This document shows positions 8,527-19,188 of a DNA stretch of 64,000 nt, in pieces. The stretch is from Cutibacterium sp. (GTDB lineage Bacteria; Actinomycetota; Actinomycetes; Propionibacteriales; Propionibacteriaceae). The stretch spans positions 83,105 through 147,104 of the forward strand of contig NZ_JAUNEJ010000006.1 of the NCBI RefSeq assembly GCF_030525615.1. Reading direction: 5' to 3'. How positions within the stretch are numbered: position 1 is the stretch's first letter; each line of letters starts with the position of its first letter. The position numbers and the translations under genes are program-made. A model generated the notes under the pieces. The model saw only the letters and a program-made list of their open reading frames with translations, was not told where the DNA came from and searched no databases.

Positions 8527-10947
8527 ATGACGACACCGGATTTGTTTTCGTTCTTCGACAATGGCAGGCGCCACCCGGTTGAACCGGGAGTCTTGCCGAC
8601 TCGTGCCCCGACGACTGGGGGAAGGGCCTCGTCTGCCGATCTGCTGGGTGATCTCAATGAGCCCCAACGTGAGGCTGTGCTCCATGCGGGCACGCCGGTC
8701 CTCGTGGTGGCCGGGGCAGGATCAGGTAAGACTCGCGTTCTGACTCGCCGTATCGCCCACCTGGTAGGGGAGCGTGGGGTCCATCCTGGTTCGATTCTGG
8801 CCATCACCTTTACCAACAAGGCTGCGGCGGAGATGAAGGCACGAGTCGTCGATCTGGTAGGTAATCGCGCCAAGCCAATGTGGGTGTCGACCTTCCATTC
8901 CGCTGCCGTCCGAATGTTGCGGACCGACATTGATCGCCTTGATATTTCGCGCAATTTCTCCATTTATGATGATACCGACGCGAAACGGCTCATCACTCTG
9001 GTGACTCGCGATCAGAATCTGGACCCGAAGAAGTTCCAGCCACGGACGATTATGAACTGGATCTCGAGCCAGAAGAACGAGCTTGTCTCTCCTAAACAGG
9101 CTCTCGAGAAGGCTAGCAGCGGAAACGATCGGACGAATGCTGAGGTGTACGTCGAATACCAGCGTCGGCTCCGTGCTGCGAATGCGCTGGACTTTGACGA
9201 CCTCATTATGTGTACCGTGACGCTGCTGCGCCAGTTCCCCGACGTGCGAGAGCAGTATCGACGCCGTTTCCGTCATGTTCTCGTTGACGAGTACCAGGAC
9301 ACGAACACCGCTCAGTATCAGTTCATTCGCGAGCTGTGTGGTAATGATCCAGTGCAGGTGGTCGATGGGGTGCGCAGAGTCGATCCCCCCGAGCTGATGG
9401 TTGTCGGTGACTCGGACCAGTCCATTTACGCTTTCCGAGGAGCGACTATTCGGAACATCCTTGACTTTGAAAAGGATTTCCCTGGAGCGCGGACGATTCT
9501 GTTGGAGCAGAATTATCGATCGACGCAGACGATTCTTACCGCCGCAAACAATCTCATTAAGGTCAACTCGAATCGTCCTGCGAAGAATCTGTGGACCGAC
9601 CAAGGCGACGGCGATAAAATCGTCGGATATGTCGCTGACACCGAACATGACGAAGCCGCTTGGGTTGCGCAACGTATTGACGAACTCGTGGATGAGGGAC
9701 GTACCAGTTACGGACAGGTAGCGGTGTTCTATCGCACCAATGCCCAGTCGCGAGCTTTCGAAGACGTTTTTATCCGCACGGGTCTGCCATACCGGGTCGT
9801 CGGGGGTGTGAGATTTTACGAGCGCAAGGAGGTACGCGACGCCGTTAGCTATCTGCGTGCCATCGCCAACCCATCCGACGACGTTTCACTGCGACGTGTT
9901 CTTAATACCCCGCGTCGTGGTATTGGAGCGCGAGCTGAGGCTGCTGTCGAATTGTTCGCCACCGCACGGCGGATTAGTTTCTGGGAGGCGCTGACACGAA
10001 TTGACGAGATCGACGGCCTTGCGACAAGGTCAGTCAACCAAATCCGGGCTTTTGTCAGCTTGATGAAAGACCACATCGCAATGGTCAGCCAAGGCAAGCG
10101 GGCTGACGAGATCGCCGGCTCCATTCTCAAGGAATCCGGTTATATCGCTGAGCTTGAGAACTCCAAAGACCCTCAGGATGAGACGAGGTTGGAGAACCTT
10201 GTCGAGTTGGTTTCAGTGGCCCAGGAATTCGTGGCGCGGGTCCACGCCGTCGACCTTGAGGCAGCCGGGGAAGGAAACGTCGAAGATTTTGAGGCTGATG
10301 ACTCTTTGCCGGCCTTCTTGGAACAAATTGCCTTGGTCGCTGATTCTGACCAGTTGCCGACCGGCTCCGAGGGGGTCGTCACCCTCATGACTTTGCATAC
10401 CGCCAAGGGGTTGGAGTTCGACACCGTATTCATCACTGGATTTGAGGATGGGATCTTCCCCCATATGAGGTCTTTGGCGAATGCCACCGAGCTGGCAGAA
10501 GAGAGGCGGCTGGCCTACGTGGGGATCACGCGTGCTCGCAAACAGCTGTTCTTGTCTCGGGCAACGGTGCGAACCATGTGGGGTCAAGCCCAGTACAACC
10601 CGCCCAGCCGCTTTGTCGACGAGATTCCCGAGGATCTCATTGAGTGGGAAAGGCTGGGGCAGGCGTCGGTGGGATGGTCGAGTGCTGCGAGTAGTCGCGC
10701 ACAGTCGGCACGTGGGGCCTTGCACGGTGGCGCCCCTGTCTTTGGCTCTGGACGTGGACCGGCGAGTGCTCCCAAGAGCAAGGTCTTGACGCTGTCGGTG
10801 GGAGACAAGGTGCTGCATTCGTCTTTCGGGCTTGGGACGGTCAAAGCCACTTCTGGTGAAGGTGACAATGCCAAGGCTGACGTCGACTTCGGGTCGGCTG
10901 GTCTCAAGAGACTGGCACTGAAGTTCGCCCCACTCGAGAAGCTCTGA
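8527..10947 (+). CDS. pcrA: ATP-dependent DNA helicase PcrA/UvrD type
   Basis: An 806-residue superfamily 1A 3'-5' helicase. Motifs in order: NEPQREAVLH (Q motif), Walker A AGAGSGKT, TFTNKAAAEMKAR (Ia), DEYQDTN (II), GDSDQSIYAFRGA (III), QNYRST (IV), TLHTAKGLEFDTVFITGFEDG (V) and VGITRARKQL (VI). A C-terminal region of about 130 residues ends in a Tudor-like tail (VGDKVLHSSFGLGTVKATSG) typical of PcrA. It would unwind DNA in nucleotide excision repair and clear proteins from DNA. Single gene, divergent from the metQNI leader. Confidence 0.95.
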   Translation: MTTPDLFSFFDNGRRHPVEPGVLPTRAPTTGGRASSADLLGDLNEPQREAVLHAGTPVLVVAGAGSGKTRVLTRRIAHLVGERGVHPGSILAITFTNKAAAEMKARVVDLVGNRAKPMWVSTFHSAAVRMLRTDIDRLDISRNFSIYDDTDAKRLITLVTRDQNLDPKKFQPRTIMNWISSQKNELVSPKQALEKASSGNDRTNAEVYVEYQRRLRAANALDFDDLIMCTVTLLRQFPDVREQYRRRFRHVLVDEYQDTNTAQYQFIRELCGNDPVQVVDGVRRVDPPELMVVGDSDQSIYAFRGATIRNILDFEKDFPGARTILLEQNYRSTQTILTAANNLIKVNSNRPAKNLWTDQGDGDKIVGYVADTEHDEAAWVAQRIDELVDEGRTSYGQVAVFYRTNAQSRAFEDVFIRTGLPYRVVGGVRFYERKEVRDAVSYLRAIANPSDDVSLRRVLNTPRRGIGARAEAAVELFATARRISFWEALTRIDEIDGLATRSVNQIRAFVSLMKDHIAMVSQGKRADEIAGSILKESGYIAELENSKDPQDETRLENLVELVSVAQEFVARVHAVDLEAAGEGNVEDFEADDSLPAFLEQIALVADSDQLPTGSEGVVTLMTLHTAKGLEFDTVFITGFEDGIFPHMRSLANATELAEERRLAYVGITRARKQLFLSRATVRTMWGQAQYNPPSRFVDEIPEDLIEWERLGQASVGWSSAASSRAQSARGALHGGAPVFGSGRGPASAPKSKVLTLSVGDKVLHSSFGLGTVKATSGEGDNAKADVDFGSAGLKRLALKFAPLEKL

Positions 10948-11165
10948 GTATCCGGTTTGTGATGACTGCGGTGATTGTCGCCCCAGATCGCTCGACATTG
11001 TGGCACTAGGTAGGCACTCGAGCGTCAAGGTTGTTAGTCTGTCCTCGGTGGGCAAACGACCAACCGTGCTGGCCGCCACATGAACATTCTTGTGTGTTTA
11101 GCAGGTTGCCGTCAGCCCTGTCCCCGGCCCGGTAACGGCCGGTCGACTCGCAGAGTGGAGAGATT

Positions 11166-12341
11166 GTGGACCTGTACGAATACCAAGCCCGCGACCTGTT
11201 TGAGAAGCATGGCGTGCCTGTGCTTCGAGGCATTGTTGCGGAGACTCCCGAGCAGGCATCCGAGGCCGCAGCGAAGCTCGGCACCCCCGTTGTCGCCGTC
11301 AAGGCGCAGGTCAAGGTGGGTGGCCGTGGCAAAGCCGGCGGCGTCAAGATCGCCAAGTCGCCTCAGGAGGCAGCCGAGCGCGCCAAGGCCATCCTGGGTA
11401 TGGACATCAAGGGGCACACCGTTCACAAAGTGATGATCGCTGAGGGGGCGGATATTGCCGAGGAGTACTACTTCTCGATCCTGCTCGACCGTGGTGAGCG
11501 TCGCTACCTGGCGATGTGTTCGCGTGAGGGTGGCATGGACATCGAAACTCTTGCCAAGGAGCGCCCTGAGGCCCTTGCCAAGGTTCCGGTCGACCCGATC
11601 GATGGCATTGATGACGCCAAGGCTCGTGAGATTCTCACGGAGGCTGGGTTCCCGGAGGGCGAGCAGGACGCCATCGTCCCGGTCGTCATCAAGTTGTGGG
11701 AGACCTACCGTGATGAGGACGCGACCCTTGTCGAGGTCAACCCGATGATTAAGACCGGTGACGGGAAGATCCTCGCCATCGACGGCAAGATGACCGTCGA
11801 CAACAACGCTTCCTTCCGTCAGCCCGAACACGCGGCTCTGGTGGACCGCGCCGCGACCGACCCGCTGGAGCTGCGTGCCAGTGAACTCGGCCTCAACTAC
11901 GTCAAGCTCGACGGCAGCGTCGGCGTCATCGGAAACGGTGCCGGTCTCGTCATGAGCACCCTGGATTGTGTCGCCTACGCCGGCGAGGAATTTCCGGGTT
12001 CCCCGGCCCCTGCCAACTTCCTTGACATCGGAGGTGGCGCCTCGGCTGAGGTCATGGCGAACGGGCTTGACCTCATCATGAGCGACCAGCAGGTTCGTTC
12101 CGTGTTCGTCAACGTCTTCGGCGGCATTACCGCGTGCGATCAGGTGGCGCTGGGAATCAAGGGCGCCCTCGAGAAGCTGGGTGAGAAGGCCACCAAGCCG
12201 ATCGTCGTCCGTCTCGACGGCAACAATGTGGCTGAAGGCCGCAAGATTCTTCAGGAACTCAACCATCCGCTCGTGACCATGGTTCCGACCATGGACGAGG
12301 CCGCCAGCAAGGCCGCCGAGCTCGCATCCAAGGAGGCCTGA
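11166..12341 (+). CDS. sucC: succinyl-CoA synthetase beta subunit
   Basis: A 391-residue protein with an N-terminal ATP-grasp domain ([37 protein letters not shown]) and a C-terminal CoA-ligase domain ([28 protein letters not shown]). It forms succinyl-CoA synthetase with SucD, catalysing the reversible nucleotide-linked step between succinyl-CoA and succinate in the TCA cycle. In propionic-acid-type metabolism succinyl-CoA is also a substrate of methylmalonyl-CoA mutase. The GTG start at 11166 follows GGAGAG. The stop is 3 bases before sucD. Confidence 0.97.
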   Translation: MDLYEYQARDLFEKHGVPVLRGIVAETPEQASEAAAKLGTPVVAVKAQVKVGGRGKAGGVKIAKSPQEAAERAKAILGMDIKGHTVHKVMIAEGADIAEEYYFSILLDRGERRYLAMCSREGGMDIETLAKERPEALAKVPVDPIDGIDDAKAREILTEAGFPEGEQDAIVPVVIKLWETYRDEDATLVEVNPMIKTGDGKILAIDGKMTVDNNASFRQPEHAALVDRAATDPLELRASELGLNYVKLDGSVGVIGNGAGLVMSTLDCVAYAGEEFPGSPAPANFLDIGGGASAEVMANGLDLIMSDQQVRSVFVNVFGGITACDQVALGIKGALEKLGEKATKPIVVRLDGNNVAEGRKILQELNHPLVTMVPTMDEAASKAAELASKEA

Positions 12342-12344
12342 GAC

Positions 12345-13238
12345 ATGGCGATCATTCTCGACCAGAACTCCAAGATCATCGTCCAGGGCATGACTGGCTC
12401 GGAGGGCATGAAGCACACCCAGCGTATGCTCGACTCCGGCAGTACCGTCGTTGGCGGCGTCAACCCGCGCAAGGCTGGCACCACCGTGTCTTTCAATGGC
12501 GGGACCACTGTCCCGGTTTACGGCACCGTCAAGGAGGCCGTTGAAGCCACCGGGGCCAACGTGTCTGTGGTTTTCGTCCCGGCCAAGTTCTCCAAGTCAG
12601 CTGTTATGGAGGCCATCGAGGCCGAGGTTCCGCTGGTTGTCTGCATTACCGAGGGCATTGCCGTCAAGGACACTGCGGAGTTCTTCACCGCTGCCCAGCG
12701 TTCCGGCAAGACCCGCATTATTGGCCCGAACTGCCCTGGCATCATCAGCCCGGGGAAGTCCAATGCTGGCATTATTCCCGCCGATATCACCGGGCCGGGA
12801 CATGTCGGCCTGGTCTCCAAGTCAGGAACTCTGACCTACCAGCTCATGTACGAGGTGCGCGACCTGGGTATCTCGACCGCCATTGGTATCGGCGGAGACC
12901 CGGTTATCGGTACCACTCACATCGACGCCTTGCAGGCCTTCGAGGATGACCCGGAGACTGACATCATCGTCATGATCGGTGAGATCGGTGGTGACGCCGA
13001 GGAGCGTGCTGCCAAGTACATTTCCGAGCACATCACCAAGCCCGTCGTGGCTTACGTGGCTGGCTTCACCGCTCCTGAGGGCAAGACGATGGGCCACGCT
13101 GGTGCCATCGTGTCCGGCTCCTCCGGTACCGCAGCTGCCAAGAAGGAGGCTCTCGAGGCTGTTGGTGTCCGCGTCGGCAAGACCCCGACCGAGACCGCCA
13201 AGCTGGCTCACGAGGCGATGAACTCGCTCAAGAAGTGA
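12345..13238 (+). CDS. sucD: succinyl-CoA synthetase alpha subunit
   Basis: A 297-residue partner of SucC. The N-terminal CoA-binding domain carries [18 protein letters not shown], and the region [21 protein letters not shown] is highly conserved. The phosphohistidine lies in the motif [13 protein letters not shown] (His near residue 250). It is separated from sucC by 3 bases, so the pair is a two-gene operon, closed by a strong terminator hairpin 20 bases after the stop. Confidence 0.97.
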   Translation: MAIILDQNSKIIVQGMTGSEGMKHTQRMLDSGSTVVGGVNPRKAGTTVSFNGGTTVPVYGTVKEAVEATGANVSVVFVPAKFSKSAVMEAIEAEVPLVVCITEGIAVKDTAEFFTAAQRSGKTRIIGPNCPGIISPGKSNAGIIPADITGPGHVGLVSKSGTLTYQLMYEVRDLGISTAIGIGGDPVIGTTHIDALQAFEDDPETDIIVMIGEIGGDAEERAAKYISEHITKPVVAYVAGFTAPEGKTMGHAGAIVSGSSGTAAAKKEALEAVGVRVGKTPTETAKLAHEAMNSLKK

Positions 13239-13259
13239 GACCCTGATCCTGCGATGCTG

Positions 13260-13291
13260 CCAGACCCGGCCCCGTGTGGGGTCGGGTCTGG
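13260..13291 (+). terminator. sucCD terminator
   Basis: A 14-bp stem with one G-U pair (13260-13273 with 13278-13291) and a GTGT loop, 21 bases after the sucD stop. Confidence 0.8.
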
Positions 13292-13391
13292 TGCGTTGTG
13301 GGGCGTACGGGGTGCGGTGACTGAAGAATCGTCGCCACTGGACGGTAGGGTTCAAAATGACCTTTTCCCCACACCGAACAGGATCTCCCAC

Positions 13392-14876
13392 ATGGGCACA
13401 TCTGGCTCGACATCGACCTCGGCGAGGTTCGTCGTTGAGTCTTCCAAGACTGACGGACCCCGCGAGCCTCGTATTCCGTGGCCATGGCCGGTCGTCGTGC
13501 TAGCGGCGGCGGCCGTTGCCATCATGGCCCAATGGCTCGCATTGGCCGGGATCATCATTCCGGAGTGGTTGTCCAGCAACGGTCAGCCGTTCTCGAGCGT
13601 TCTCACCGCTGCGTCAAGCCTGTGGCTCAGCGGCCACGGTGTGCCCATCGACATTCTGGGGATTCATATCGGGCTCATCCCGCTGGGACTGACCTGCGTC
13701 AGTCTGGTGTTGGGCGAGGAAACCTGCCGCTATGGCACTCGCGTCCTGTGGCACCGCCACGACGGGCACCCGCCGCGTCGACATATCGGTGAGGCCATTG
13801 CTCTTCACACGACGGTTGAGGTTCTCGCGGCGATCACTATGACGGCGACCGCTGGCACATCTCATTGGGCGACGGCGACGGTGGGCGGCCTTCTGGTAGG
13901 ACTGTGCTCGGGTGTTGTCGGAGCATGCTGTGGAGCACGTGTCAACCCATTCAATCGTTTGCCGCGCTGGGCCCGTGGACTGCCGAGAGCTGTCGGATCA
14001 ACCGTAGCTGTCTGCTTGGCTGGCGGATCGGCTGCACTCGCGGTTGCCTTGCTCGTGCGCGCGGATAACGTCGTCCAGCTGCACGAGCACATGGGTGCCG
14101 CTGGGTGGGAAGGAATCTGCCTCATCCTGGCGCAACTGGCCTGGCTGCCAACCATGGCGTTGTGGGGAACCGCGTGGACGCTTGGTCCGGGTTTTGCCCT
14201 CGGAACCGAGACCTTCGTCTCACCACTGGGGACGCACTTAGGTATCGTTCCGGCACTCCCACTTTTAGGTGCGTTACCGGCCAATGGTCCGCTGAACCTC
14301 GCTGCCTGCGCATGGTTTGGGGTGCCGGTAGCCGCCGGGGTTATCGGCGGCATTCTCGTCATGAAATCCCTGCCAGAAGCCAGGTGCGAGTCCGGGGCGA
14401 GTCTGGGTGCCCTGTCTGGATTGGTGTCCGGACTTGTGCTGACGATGCTGGGTCTGCTGAGCCGTGGAAGTCTGGGCGACGAACGTCTCAGCGAGGTGGG
14501 GACGATTATGCCGGCCATGGCCGGATGTGCGGTCGGCATTTTGACCGTAGTCACCATGCTGTGCGGTTTCGTTATCGGAGTGATTCGACGCCTGCGTTCC
14601 AAGAAAACACCTCAGGAGGACGTCGGGGGCGGAGAGGTGAGCGAGGTCGGTGAGGAAGAGACCTCTCGCATTGTGAGCGTGCCCGATGAGGGTGCCACCT
14701 CACCTGAGAGCAATTCTTCCAGGGAACGCACCGGTTCCAAGAGGATCAGCCGTCCGAACGCGGCGTCAGAGGAAGCTAAAGCCATCAGGGAAGTGGCTAT
14801 CGGCCACGACATCTACGACTCGATTCAAAACGACCGCGACGGTCTTGGCGGCGAAGACACCACTGACCACTCCTGA
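13392..14876 (+). CDS. DUF6350-type polytopic membrane protein
   Basis: A 494-residue integral membrane protein. It has roughly ten hydrophobic helices between residues about 28 and 410, then an acidic Ser/Glu-rich cytoplasmic tail of about 80 residues. The pattern (VLAAAAVAIMAQWLALAG; GLIPLGLT; LPRAVGSTVAV) and the position between sucD and purine genes match the actinobacterial DUF6350 family, sometimes named after a cell-division membrane protein; function is not established. Start ATG 13392 (MGTSGSTSTS) was preferred to an in-frame codon at 13254, which would fall inside the sucCD terminator. The FMN riboswitch follows after about 70 bases. Confidence 0.8.
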   Translation: MGTSGSTSTSARFVVESSKTDGPREPRIPWPWPVVVLAAAAVAIMAQWLALAGIIIPEWLSSNGQPFSSVLTAASSLWLSGHGVPIDILGIHIGLIPLGLTCVSLVLGEETCRYGTRVLWHRHDGHPPRRHIGEAIALHTTVEVLAAITMTATAGTSHWATATVGGLLVGLCSGVVGACCGARVNPFNRLPRWARGLPRAVGSTVAVCLAGGSAALAVALLVRADNVVQLHEHMGAAGWEGICLILAQLAWLPTMALWGTAWTLGPGFALGTETFVSPLGTHLGIVPALPLLGALPANGPLNLAACAWFGVPVAAGVIGGILVMKSLPEARCESGASLGALSGLVSGLVLTMLGLLSRGSLGDERLSEVGTIMPAMAGCAVGILTVVTMLCGFVIGVIRRLRSKKTPQEDVGGGEVSEVGEEETSRIVSVPDEGATSPESNSSRERTGSKRISRPNAASEEAKAIREVAIGHDIYDSIQNDRDGLGGEDTTDHS

Positions 14877-14944
14877 ATTGTTCAGAGTCTGAGAGACAAT
14901 GCCCCACGCCGTGGCAAATAGGTGCATACTTGTCAACAAGCACA

Positions 14945-15073
14945 CGTGCTCCGGGGTCGGTGAAAGTCCGAACCGGCGGTGATAGTCCGCGACCCGAGCT
15001 GTCCTCGTGACGGTGAGGTTGAACTGGTGGAATTCCAGTACCGACGGTTAGAGTCCGGATGGGAGGCAGCACG
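14945..15073 (+). promoter_or_regulatory. FMN riboswitch (RFN element)
   Basis: All conserved RFN blocks are present in order: CCGGGGTCGGTGAAAGTCCG, AACCGGCGGTGATAGTCCGC, a variable arm, then GGAATTCCAGTACCGACGGT and AGAGTCCGGATGGGAGG. The outer P1 stem pairs CGTGCT (14945-14950) with AGCACG (15068-15073). It precedes ribD by 77 bases. FMN binding is expected to turn off the riboflavin operon, by termination or by hiding the ribosome site; the sequence does not settle which. Confidence 0.97.
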
Positions 15074-15150
15074 GAAGGTGGTTGACGTTCTCGTCAGCCG
15101 CGTGCGTCGTCCTTGCGTACCCCCGGAGCCGCAACGGCCCGGGAGGACAA

Positions 15151-16146
15151 ATGGACCAGAGATGGGACGACGTCATGAGACTCGCCCTGAACTTGGCAGA
15201 GAACTCACCTTGCCCTGACCCAAACCCACGTGTCGGCTGCGTCATCATCGCCGATGGCCAGATCGTTGGACAGGGATGGCACCATGGGGCGGGAACCCCA
15301 CACGCCGAGGTGGAAGCACTGCGCCAAGCCGGCGACGCCGCTCGCGGAGCCACCGCCGTCGTCACCTTGGAACCGTGCAATCACACCGGACGAACTGGTC
15401 CGTGCAGCCATGCCTTGCTTGAAGCCGGGGTTTGCCGTGTCGTCATAGCTCAGTGTGACCCCAACGCGGTGGCAGCAGGGGGAGCTCAGTTCCTCAGCGC
15501 CAACGGCGTTGAGGTCGTTACCGGTGTTCTTCACGAGGATGCCATGGCTCTCAATGCTGACTGGACCTTCAGCCAGATTCACCGCCGCCCTCGGGTGTGC
15601 TGGAAGTACGCCGCCACTCTTGACGGGCGTAGCGCCGCCCCTGACGGCACCAGCCAGTGGATTACTGGGGAAGAAGCACGTCATCAGGTCCAGATCGGCC
15701 GCTCCCGGTGCGGGGCAATCATCGTCGGGACCGGAACAGCCGTGGCCGATAACCCACGGCTCACAGTGCGGCTGCCCGAGGCCATCCGCCAGCCGTTGCG
15801 CGTCGTGGTAGGGATGAGAGATTTGCCCGCTGACTGCCATCTCCATGACGAGTCCGCTGAGACCTTGCAGATTCGCCACCACGACCCCGCTGAAGTGCTC
15901 GACGTGTTGTGGCATCGCGGTATCCACCGGGTGTGGTTGGAAGGTGGTCCGCGTGTTGCTGGGGCATTCCTGGCGGCCGATCTCGTCGACGAGGTCGTCG
16001 CGTACATCGCACCGACGATATTGGGCAACGGTCGGGCAGCCGTGATCGATCCCACCGTCACCACATTGGCCTCGGCCCGCCACTTCGTCATCGACGACGT
16101 GTGCCAGCTGGGCCCCGACCTTCAAATCCGCGCACATCACCAGTGA
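15151..16146 (+). CDS. ribD: bifunctional riboflavin deaminase/reductase RibD
   Basis: A 331-residue two-domain enzyme for the second and third steps of riboflavin synthesis. The N-terminal deaminase domain (about 1-145) has the zinc ligands HAEVEAL and PCNHTGRTGPC. The C-terminal reductase domain (about 150-331) includes KYAATLDGRSAAPDGTSQWIT and the NADPH-site segment VWLEGGPRVAGAFL. Start ATG 15151 has GGGAGG at the right spacing; an earlier in-frame codon at 15082 would run close to the riboswitch and is unlikely. First gene of the rib operon. Confidence 0.96.
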   Translation: MDQRWDDVMRLALNLAENSPCPDPNPRVGCVIIADGQIVGQGWHHGAGTPHAEVEALRQAGDAARGATAVVTLEPCNHTGRTGPCSHALLEAGVCRVVIAQCDPNAVAAGGAQFLSANGVEVVTGVLHEDAMALNADWTFSQIHRRPRVCWKYAATLDGRSAAPDGTSQWITGEEARHQVQIGRSRCGAIIVGTGTAVADNPRLTVRLPEAIRQPLRVVVGMRDLPADCHLHDESAETLQIRHHDPAEVLDVLWHRGIHRVWLEGGPRVAGAFLAADLVDEVVAYIAPTILGNGRAAVIDPTVTTLASARHFVIDDVCQLGPDLQIRAHHQ

Positions 16147-16154
16147 GGAGACCC

Positions 16155-16754
16155 ATGTTTACCGGAATCATCGAGGAAATCGGTGAGGTTGTCGCCATCG
16201 ACAGGGGACAGGAATCGGCTCGATTGACCATTCGTGGACCTCTGGTCTGCTCCGACGCGCGGCTCGGATCCTCTATCGCCGTCAACGGTACATGCCTGAC
16301 GGTCACCGATCTCGACCAAGGGACTTTCGGCTGCGACATCATGGCAGAAACCCTCAATCGCACCGCTCTGGGGCGCTTGACACCGGGAGCCAGAGTCAAT
16401 CTGGAGCGCCCGGTGGCTCTTGCCGGACGTCTCGGCGGACACATCGTGCAAGGACACATCGATGGGGTGGCGGACTTGGTGTCCCGTACTCCCGGGGAAC
16501 ACTGGGAGGTCTTTCGATTCAGCCTGCCCGCCGCCTTGTCCAGGTACGTCGTCGAGAAGGGATCAATCGCCGTCAACGGCACATCGCTGACCGTTTGCGA
16601 GGTCAGCCGTGAGTGGTTCGAGGTGAGCCTCATCCCGACCACTCTGGCGGACACGGTTCTCGGCGCACTCAAGCCTGGCGATGTGGTGAATATCGAGGTT
16701 GATGTCCTCGCGAAGTACCTGGAGTCCCTTATGAACAAGGAGAAGTCATGCTGA
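16155..16754 (+). CDS. ribE: riboflavin synthase alpha chain
   Basis: A 199-residue protein made of two homologous lumazine-binding barrels. Each carries its own repeat motif: SIAVNGTCLTV (about 40-50) and SIAVNGTSLTV (about 137-147), and each has a G.H.VQGH or equivalent segment. MFTGIIEEIGEV is the typical start. It dismutates two dimethylribityllumazine molecules into riboflavin and a pyrimidine product. It begins 8 bases after ribD with GAGGAG in front, and its last 7 bases overlap ribBA. Confidence 0.96.
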   Translation: MFTGIIEEIGEVVAIDRGQESARLTIRGPLVCSDARLGSSIAVNGTCLTVTDLDQGTFGCDIMAETLNRTALGRLTPGARVNLERPVALAGRLGGHIVQGHIDGVADLVSRTPGEHWEVFRFSLPAALSRYVVEKGSIAVNGTSLTVCEVSREWFEVSLIPTTLADTVLGALKPGDVVNIEVDVLAKYLESLMNKEKSC

Positions 16755-18031
16755 ACAGCATTGAGGAAGCCCTAGCTGAGTTGCGTGCCGGACGTCCAGT
16801 TCTCGTTTCCGACGACGCCGACCGGGAGAATGAAGGAGACGCCATTCTTGCTGCGGAGCTGGCAGATCAACGGTGGGTGGGGTGGATGGTGCGACACACC
16901 TCCGGGTACCTGTGTGCGCCGATGACCGAACAGCACGCCGACCAACTCGGTCTGCCGCTGATGTGGCCGGCTAGCCAGGACCCGTTGCGTACCCGATACA
17001 CCGTTGCCGTCGACGCAGCGTCGGGTATCACGACCGGCATTGACGCTGCCCAGCGTGCCCGTACCGCTCGAGTCCTCGCTTCCGCCACATCAACCCCTGC
17101 CGACTTCGTACGCCCCGGCCACGTCCTGCCGCTGCGAGCCCGCTGCGGGGGAGTGCTGGAGCGGCGAGGTCACACCGAGGCTGCCGTCGATCTCACTCGA
17201 CTGGCCGGGTTGCAGCCTGTCGGCCTCATCGGCGAACTCGTCGGGGATGATGGTATGTGCATGCGTACTGAGGCCATCTGCCAGCTGGCGCGCACCGAGG
17301 GGTTGGCTTTCATCACCATTGACCAGTTAGCGAAGTGGCGACTCGCCCATGACAGTGCTGACGTCACCTCGACCCCTCGGGTGACGGCTTTTGTCAGCGC
17401 TGAATTACCCACCCGGTATGGCCATTTCACGATGACGGGTTATCGGGACAACCTCACCGGGGCCGAGCACATTTTGCTGGTCTCCGACAAGGGGGTTGCC
17501 GCCGACGATGGTGGGCCGGCCTGGGTGAGGGTGCACTCGGAATGCCTCACCGGCGACGCTCTGGGTTCGCTGCGGTGCGACTGCGGCGACCAACTGGCAG
17601 CAGCCCAGGCCCACATCAGTAAACATGGCGGGGCCATCATCCTGCTGCGTGGCCATGAAGGACGTGCGACCGGTCTTCTGAACAAGATCGCAGCGTATCG
17701 GGCCCAAGATGGTGGCCTCGACACTGTTGACGCTCAGACCCATCTCGGCCTGCCCATCGACGCGCGTGAATACGGAGCGGCCGTGGCAATCCTGGCCGAC
17801 ACTGGGATTTCTGCCGTCCGCCTGCTTACGAACAACCCTGCCAAATCCGAAGCCCTGCGCAAAGGAGGCCTTGAGGTGACGATGTCGCCTCTCGAGATCC
17901 CGCCCCGCCCCGAAGACGTGCGGTATTTGCGTACGAAACGCGACCGGATGGGACATGTGCTGGCACTTGACCACGATGTTTCCGCGATCACCACGTCGAA
18001 TTGTTCCGCTTCACCTACTCAAGGAGAATGA
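16748..18031 (+). CDS. ribBA: bifunctional DHBP synthase / GTP cyclohydrolase II
   Basis: A 427-residue fusion that makes both precursors of riboflavin. The N-terminal dihydroxybutanone-phosphate synthase domain (1-200) has [10 protein letters not shown] and the acidic/His residues after [11 protein letters not shown]. The C-terminal GTP cyclohydrolase II domain has the zinc cysteines in [20 protein letters not shown] and the catalytic segment [13 protein letters not shown]. The unusual N-terminal detail is [20 protein letters not shown], which keeps the conserved RxGHTEA core. It overlaps ribE by 7 bases and precedes ribH by 2. Confidence 0.96.
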   Translation: MLNSIEEALAELRAGRPVLVSDDADRENEGDAILAAELADQRWVGWMVRHTSGYLCAPMTEQHADQLGLPLMWPASQDPLRTRYTVAVDAASGITTGIDAAQRARTARVLASATSTPADFVRPGHVLPLRARCGGVLERRGHTEAAVDLTRLAGLQPVGLIGELVGDDGMCMRTEAICQLARTEGLAFITIDQLAKWRLAHDSADVTSTPRVTAFVSAELPTRYGHFTMTGYRDNLTGAEHILLVSDKGVAADDGGPAWVRVHSECLTGDALGSLRCDCGDQLAAAQAHISKHGGAIILLRGHEGRATGLLNKIAAYRAQDGGLDTVDAQTHLGLPIDAREYGAAVAILADTGISAVRLLTNNPAKSEALRKGGLEVTMSPLEIPPRPEDVRYLRTKRDRMGHVLALDHDVSAITTSNCSASPTQGE

Positions 18032-18033
18032 CC

Positions 18034-18549
18034 ATGAGCTCTCGAACCGATCTGGGCCCTGCCGCCCCGAACCTCGCCAACCTCAACGGCAGTGGGCTGC
18101 ACGTCGCCGTCGTCGCCTCCCAATGGCACGAGAAGGTCATGAACGGTCTGCTCGACGGTGCCCTGCGTGGTCTAGCCGATGCCGGGGTTGCCGACCCGGT
18201 CGTCGTCAGGGTGCCGGGGTCTTTCGAACTGCCGGTGGCCTGCGCTTCCCTCGCTGACCATTTCGACGCCTTGGTCGCTCTCGGTGTGGTCATTAGGGGA
18301 GGAACCCCGCACTTCGATTATGTCTGTGACGCCGCCACCCAAGGGCTCACCGACGTTGCCGTACGTACCAAGACCCCCATCGGCTTTGGGGTTCTGACCT
18401 GCGATGACGACGCTCAGGCTCTTGATCGGGCTGGGGTGGAAGGCTCCCACGAGGACAAGGGATACCAAGCAGCCCAGGCAGCCGTCGCAACGTTCACGAC
18501 CCTGTCCGCTGTGATCGCTTCGCGACCCGTAAAGACCTCGAGGGCCTAG
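18034..18549 (+). CDS. ribH: 6,7-dimethyl-8-ribityllumazine synthase
   Basis: A 171-residue lumazine synthase. Conserved parts: [20 protein letters not shown], the VPGSFELP substrate loop, [16 protein letters not shown] with the catalytic His, and [14 protein letters not shown] near the end. It condenses the RibA/RibD pyrimidine with DHBP and usually assembles into icosahedral or pentameric shells. ATG 18034 was chosen because AAGGAG lies 7 bases ahead; the ATG at 18028 would be too close. Last rib gene; purN begins 9 bases later without a terminator. Confidence 0.96.
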   Translation: MSSRTDLGPAAPNLANLNGSGLHVAVVASQWHEKVMNGLLDGALRGLADAGVADPVVVRVPGSFELPVACASLADHFDALVALGVVIRGGTPHFDYVCDAATQGLTDVAVRTKTPIGFGVLTCDDDAQALDRAGVEGSHEDKGYQAAQAAVATFTTLSAVIASRPVKTSRA

Positions 18550-18558
18550 GGTAAGGTC

Positions 18559-19188
18559 GTGACTTTTCGCGTCGTCGTGCTCGTTTCAGGCACCGGAACC
18601 CTGTTGCAGTCCCTCATTGATAACCTGCCTGCGCAGGTGAGTATCGTCGCCGTTGGTTCTGACCAGCCTGACGCCATCGCCTTGCAGCGAGCGGACAAAG
18701 CCGGCATCCCGACCTTCACCGAGCCTCTCCCTCAGGCCGACGCTGACCAGCGGGCCGCCACGAGAGCAGCCTGGGATGTTCGACTAGCTGACGACGTGAC
18801 CCGGTTCGCCCCAGATCTGGTTGTGTGTGCTGGTTTCATGAAGCTGCTCGGAACAACCTTCCTGGAACGTTTCGGTGGCCGTACCATCAACTCCCACCCG
18901 GCATTACTGCCGTCCTTCCCAGGAATCCACGGTCCACGAGATGCCTTGGACTATGGCGTCAAGATCACTGGTGCCACAGTCTTCATGGTCGACGCCGGGA
19001 TTGACACCGGCCATATTCTCGCCCAGCGGGCCGTACCCGTCCTCACCGACGACACCGTCGAATCCCTCCACGAACGCATCAAGGTGGAGGAACGTGAGAT
19101 GCTCGTCGAGGTTGTCACAGAACTTGCCGGGGTTCGCCCCGGCACACTAAAACTCGGCACCGAACCGTCCCGGAAGGATCCACAGTGA
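18559..19188 (+). CDS. purN: phosphoribosylglycinamide formyltransferase
   Basis: A 209-residue GAR transformylase that uses 10-formyl-THF in purine synthesis. [16 protein letters not shown] is the usual N-terminus, and the folate/active-site region [15 protein letters not shown] with the later D in [16 protein letters not shown] is intact. It starts with GTG 18559, 9 bases after ribH, and overlaps purH by 4 bases. No terminator is visible between ribH and purN, so riboswitch-controlled transcripts may run into purNH. Confidence 0.95.
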   Translation: MTFRVVVLVSGTGTLLQSLIDNLPAQVSIVAVGSDQPDAIALQRADKAGIPTFTEPLPQADADQRAATRAAWDVRLADDVTRFAPDLVVCAGFMKLLGTTFLERFGGRTINSHPALLPSFPGIHGPRDALDYGVKITGATVFMVDAGIDTGHILAQRAVPVLTDDTVESLHERIKVEEREMLVEVVTELAGVRPGTLKLGTEPSRKDPQ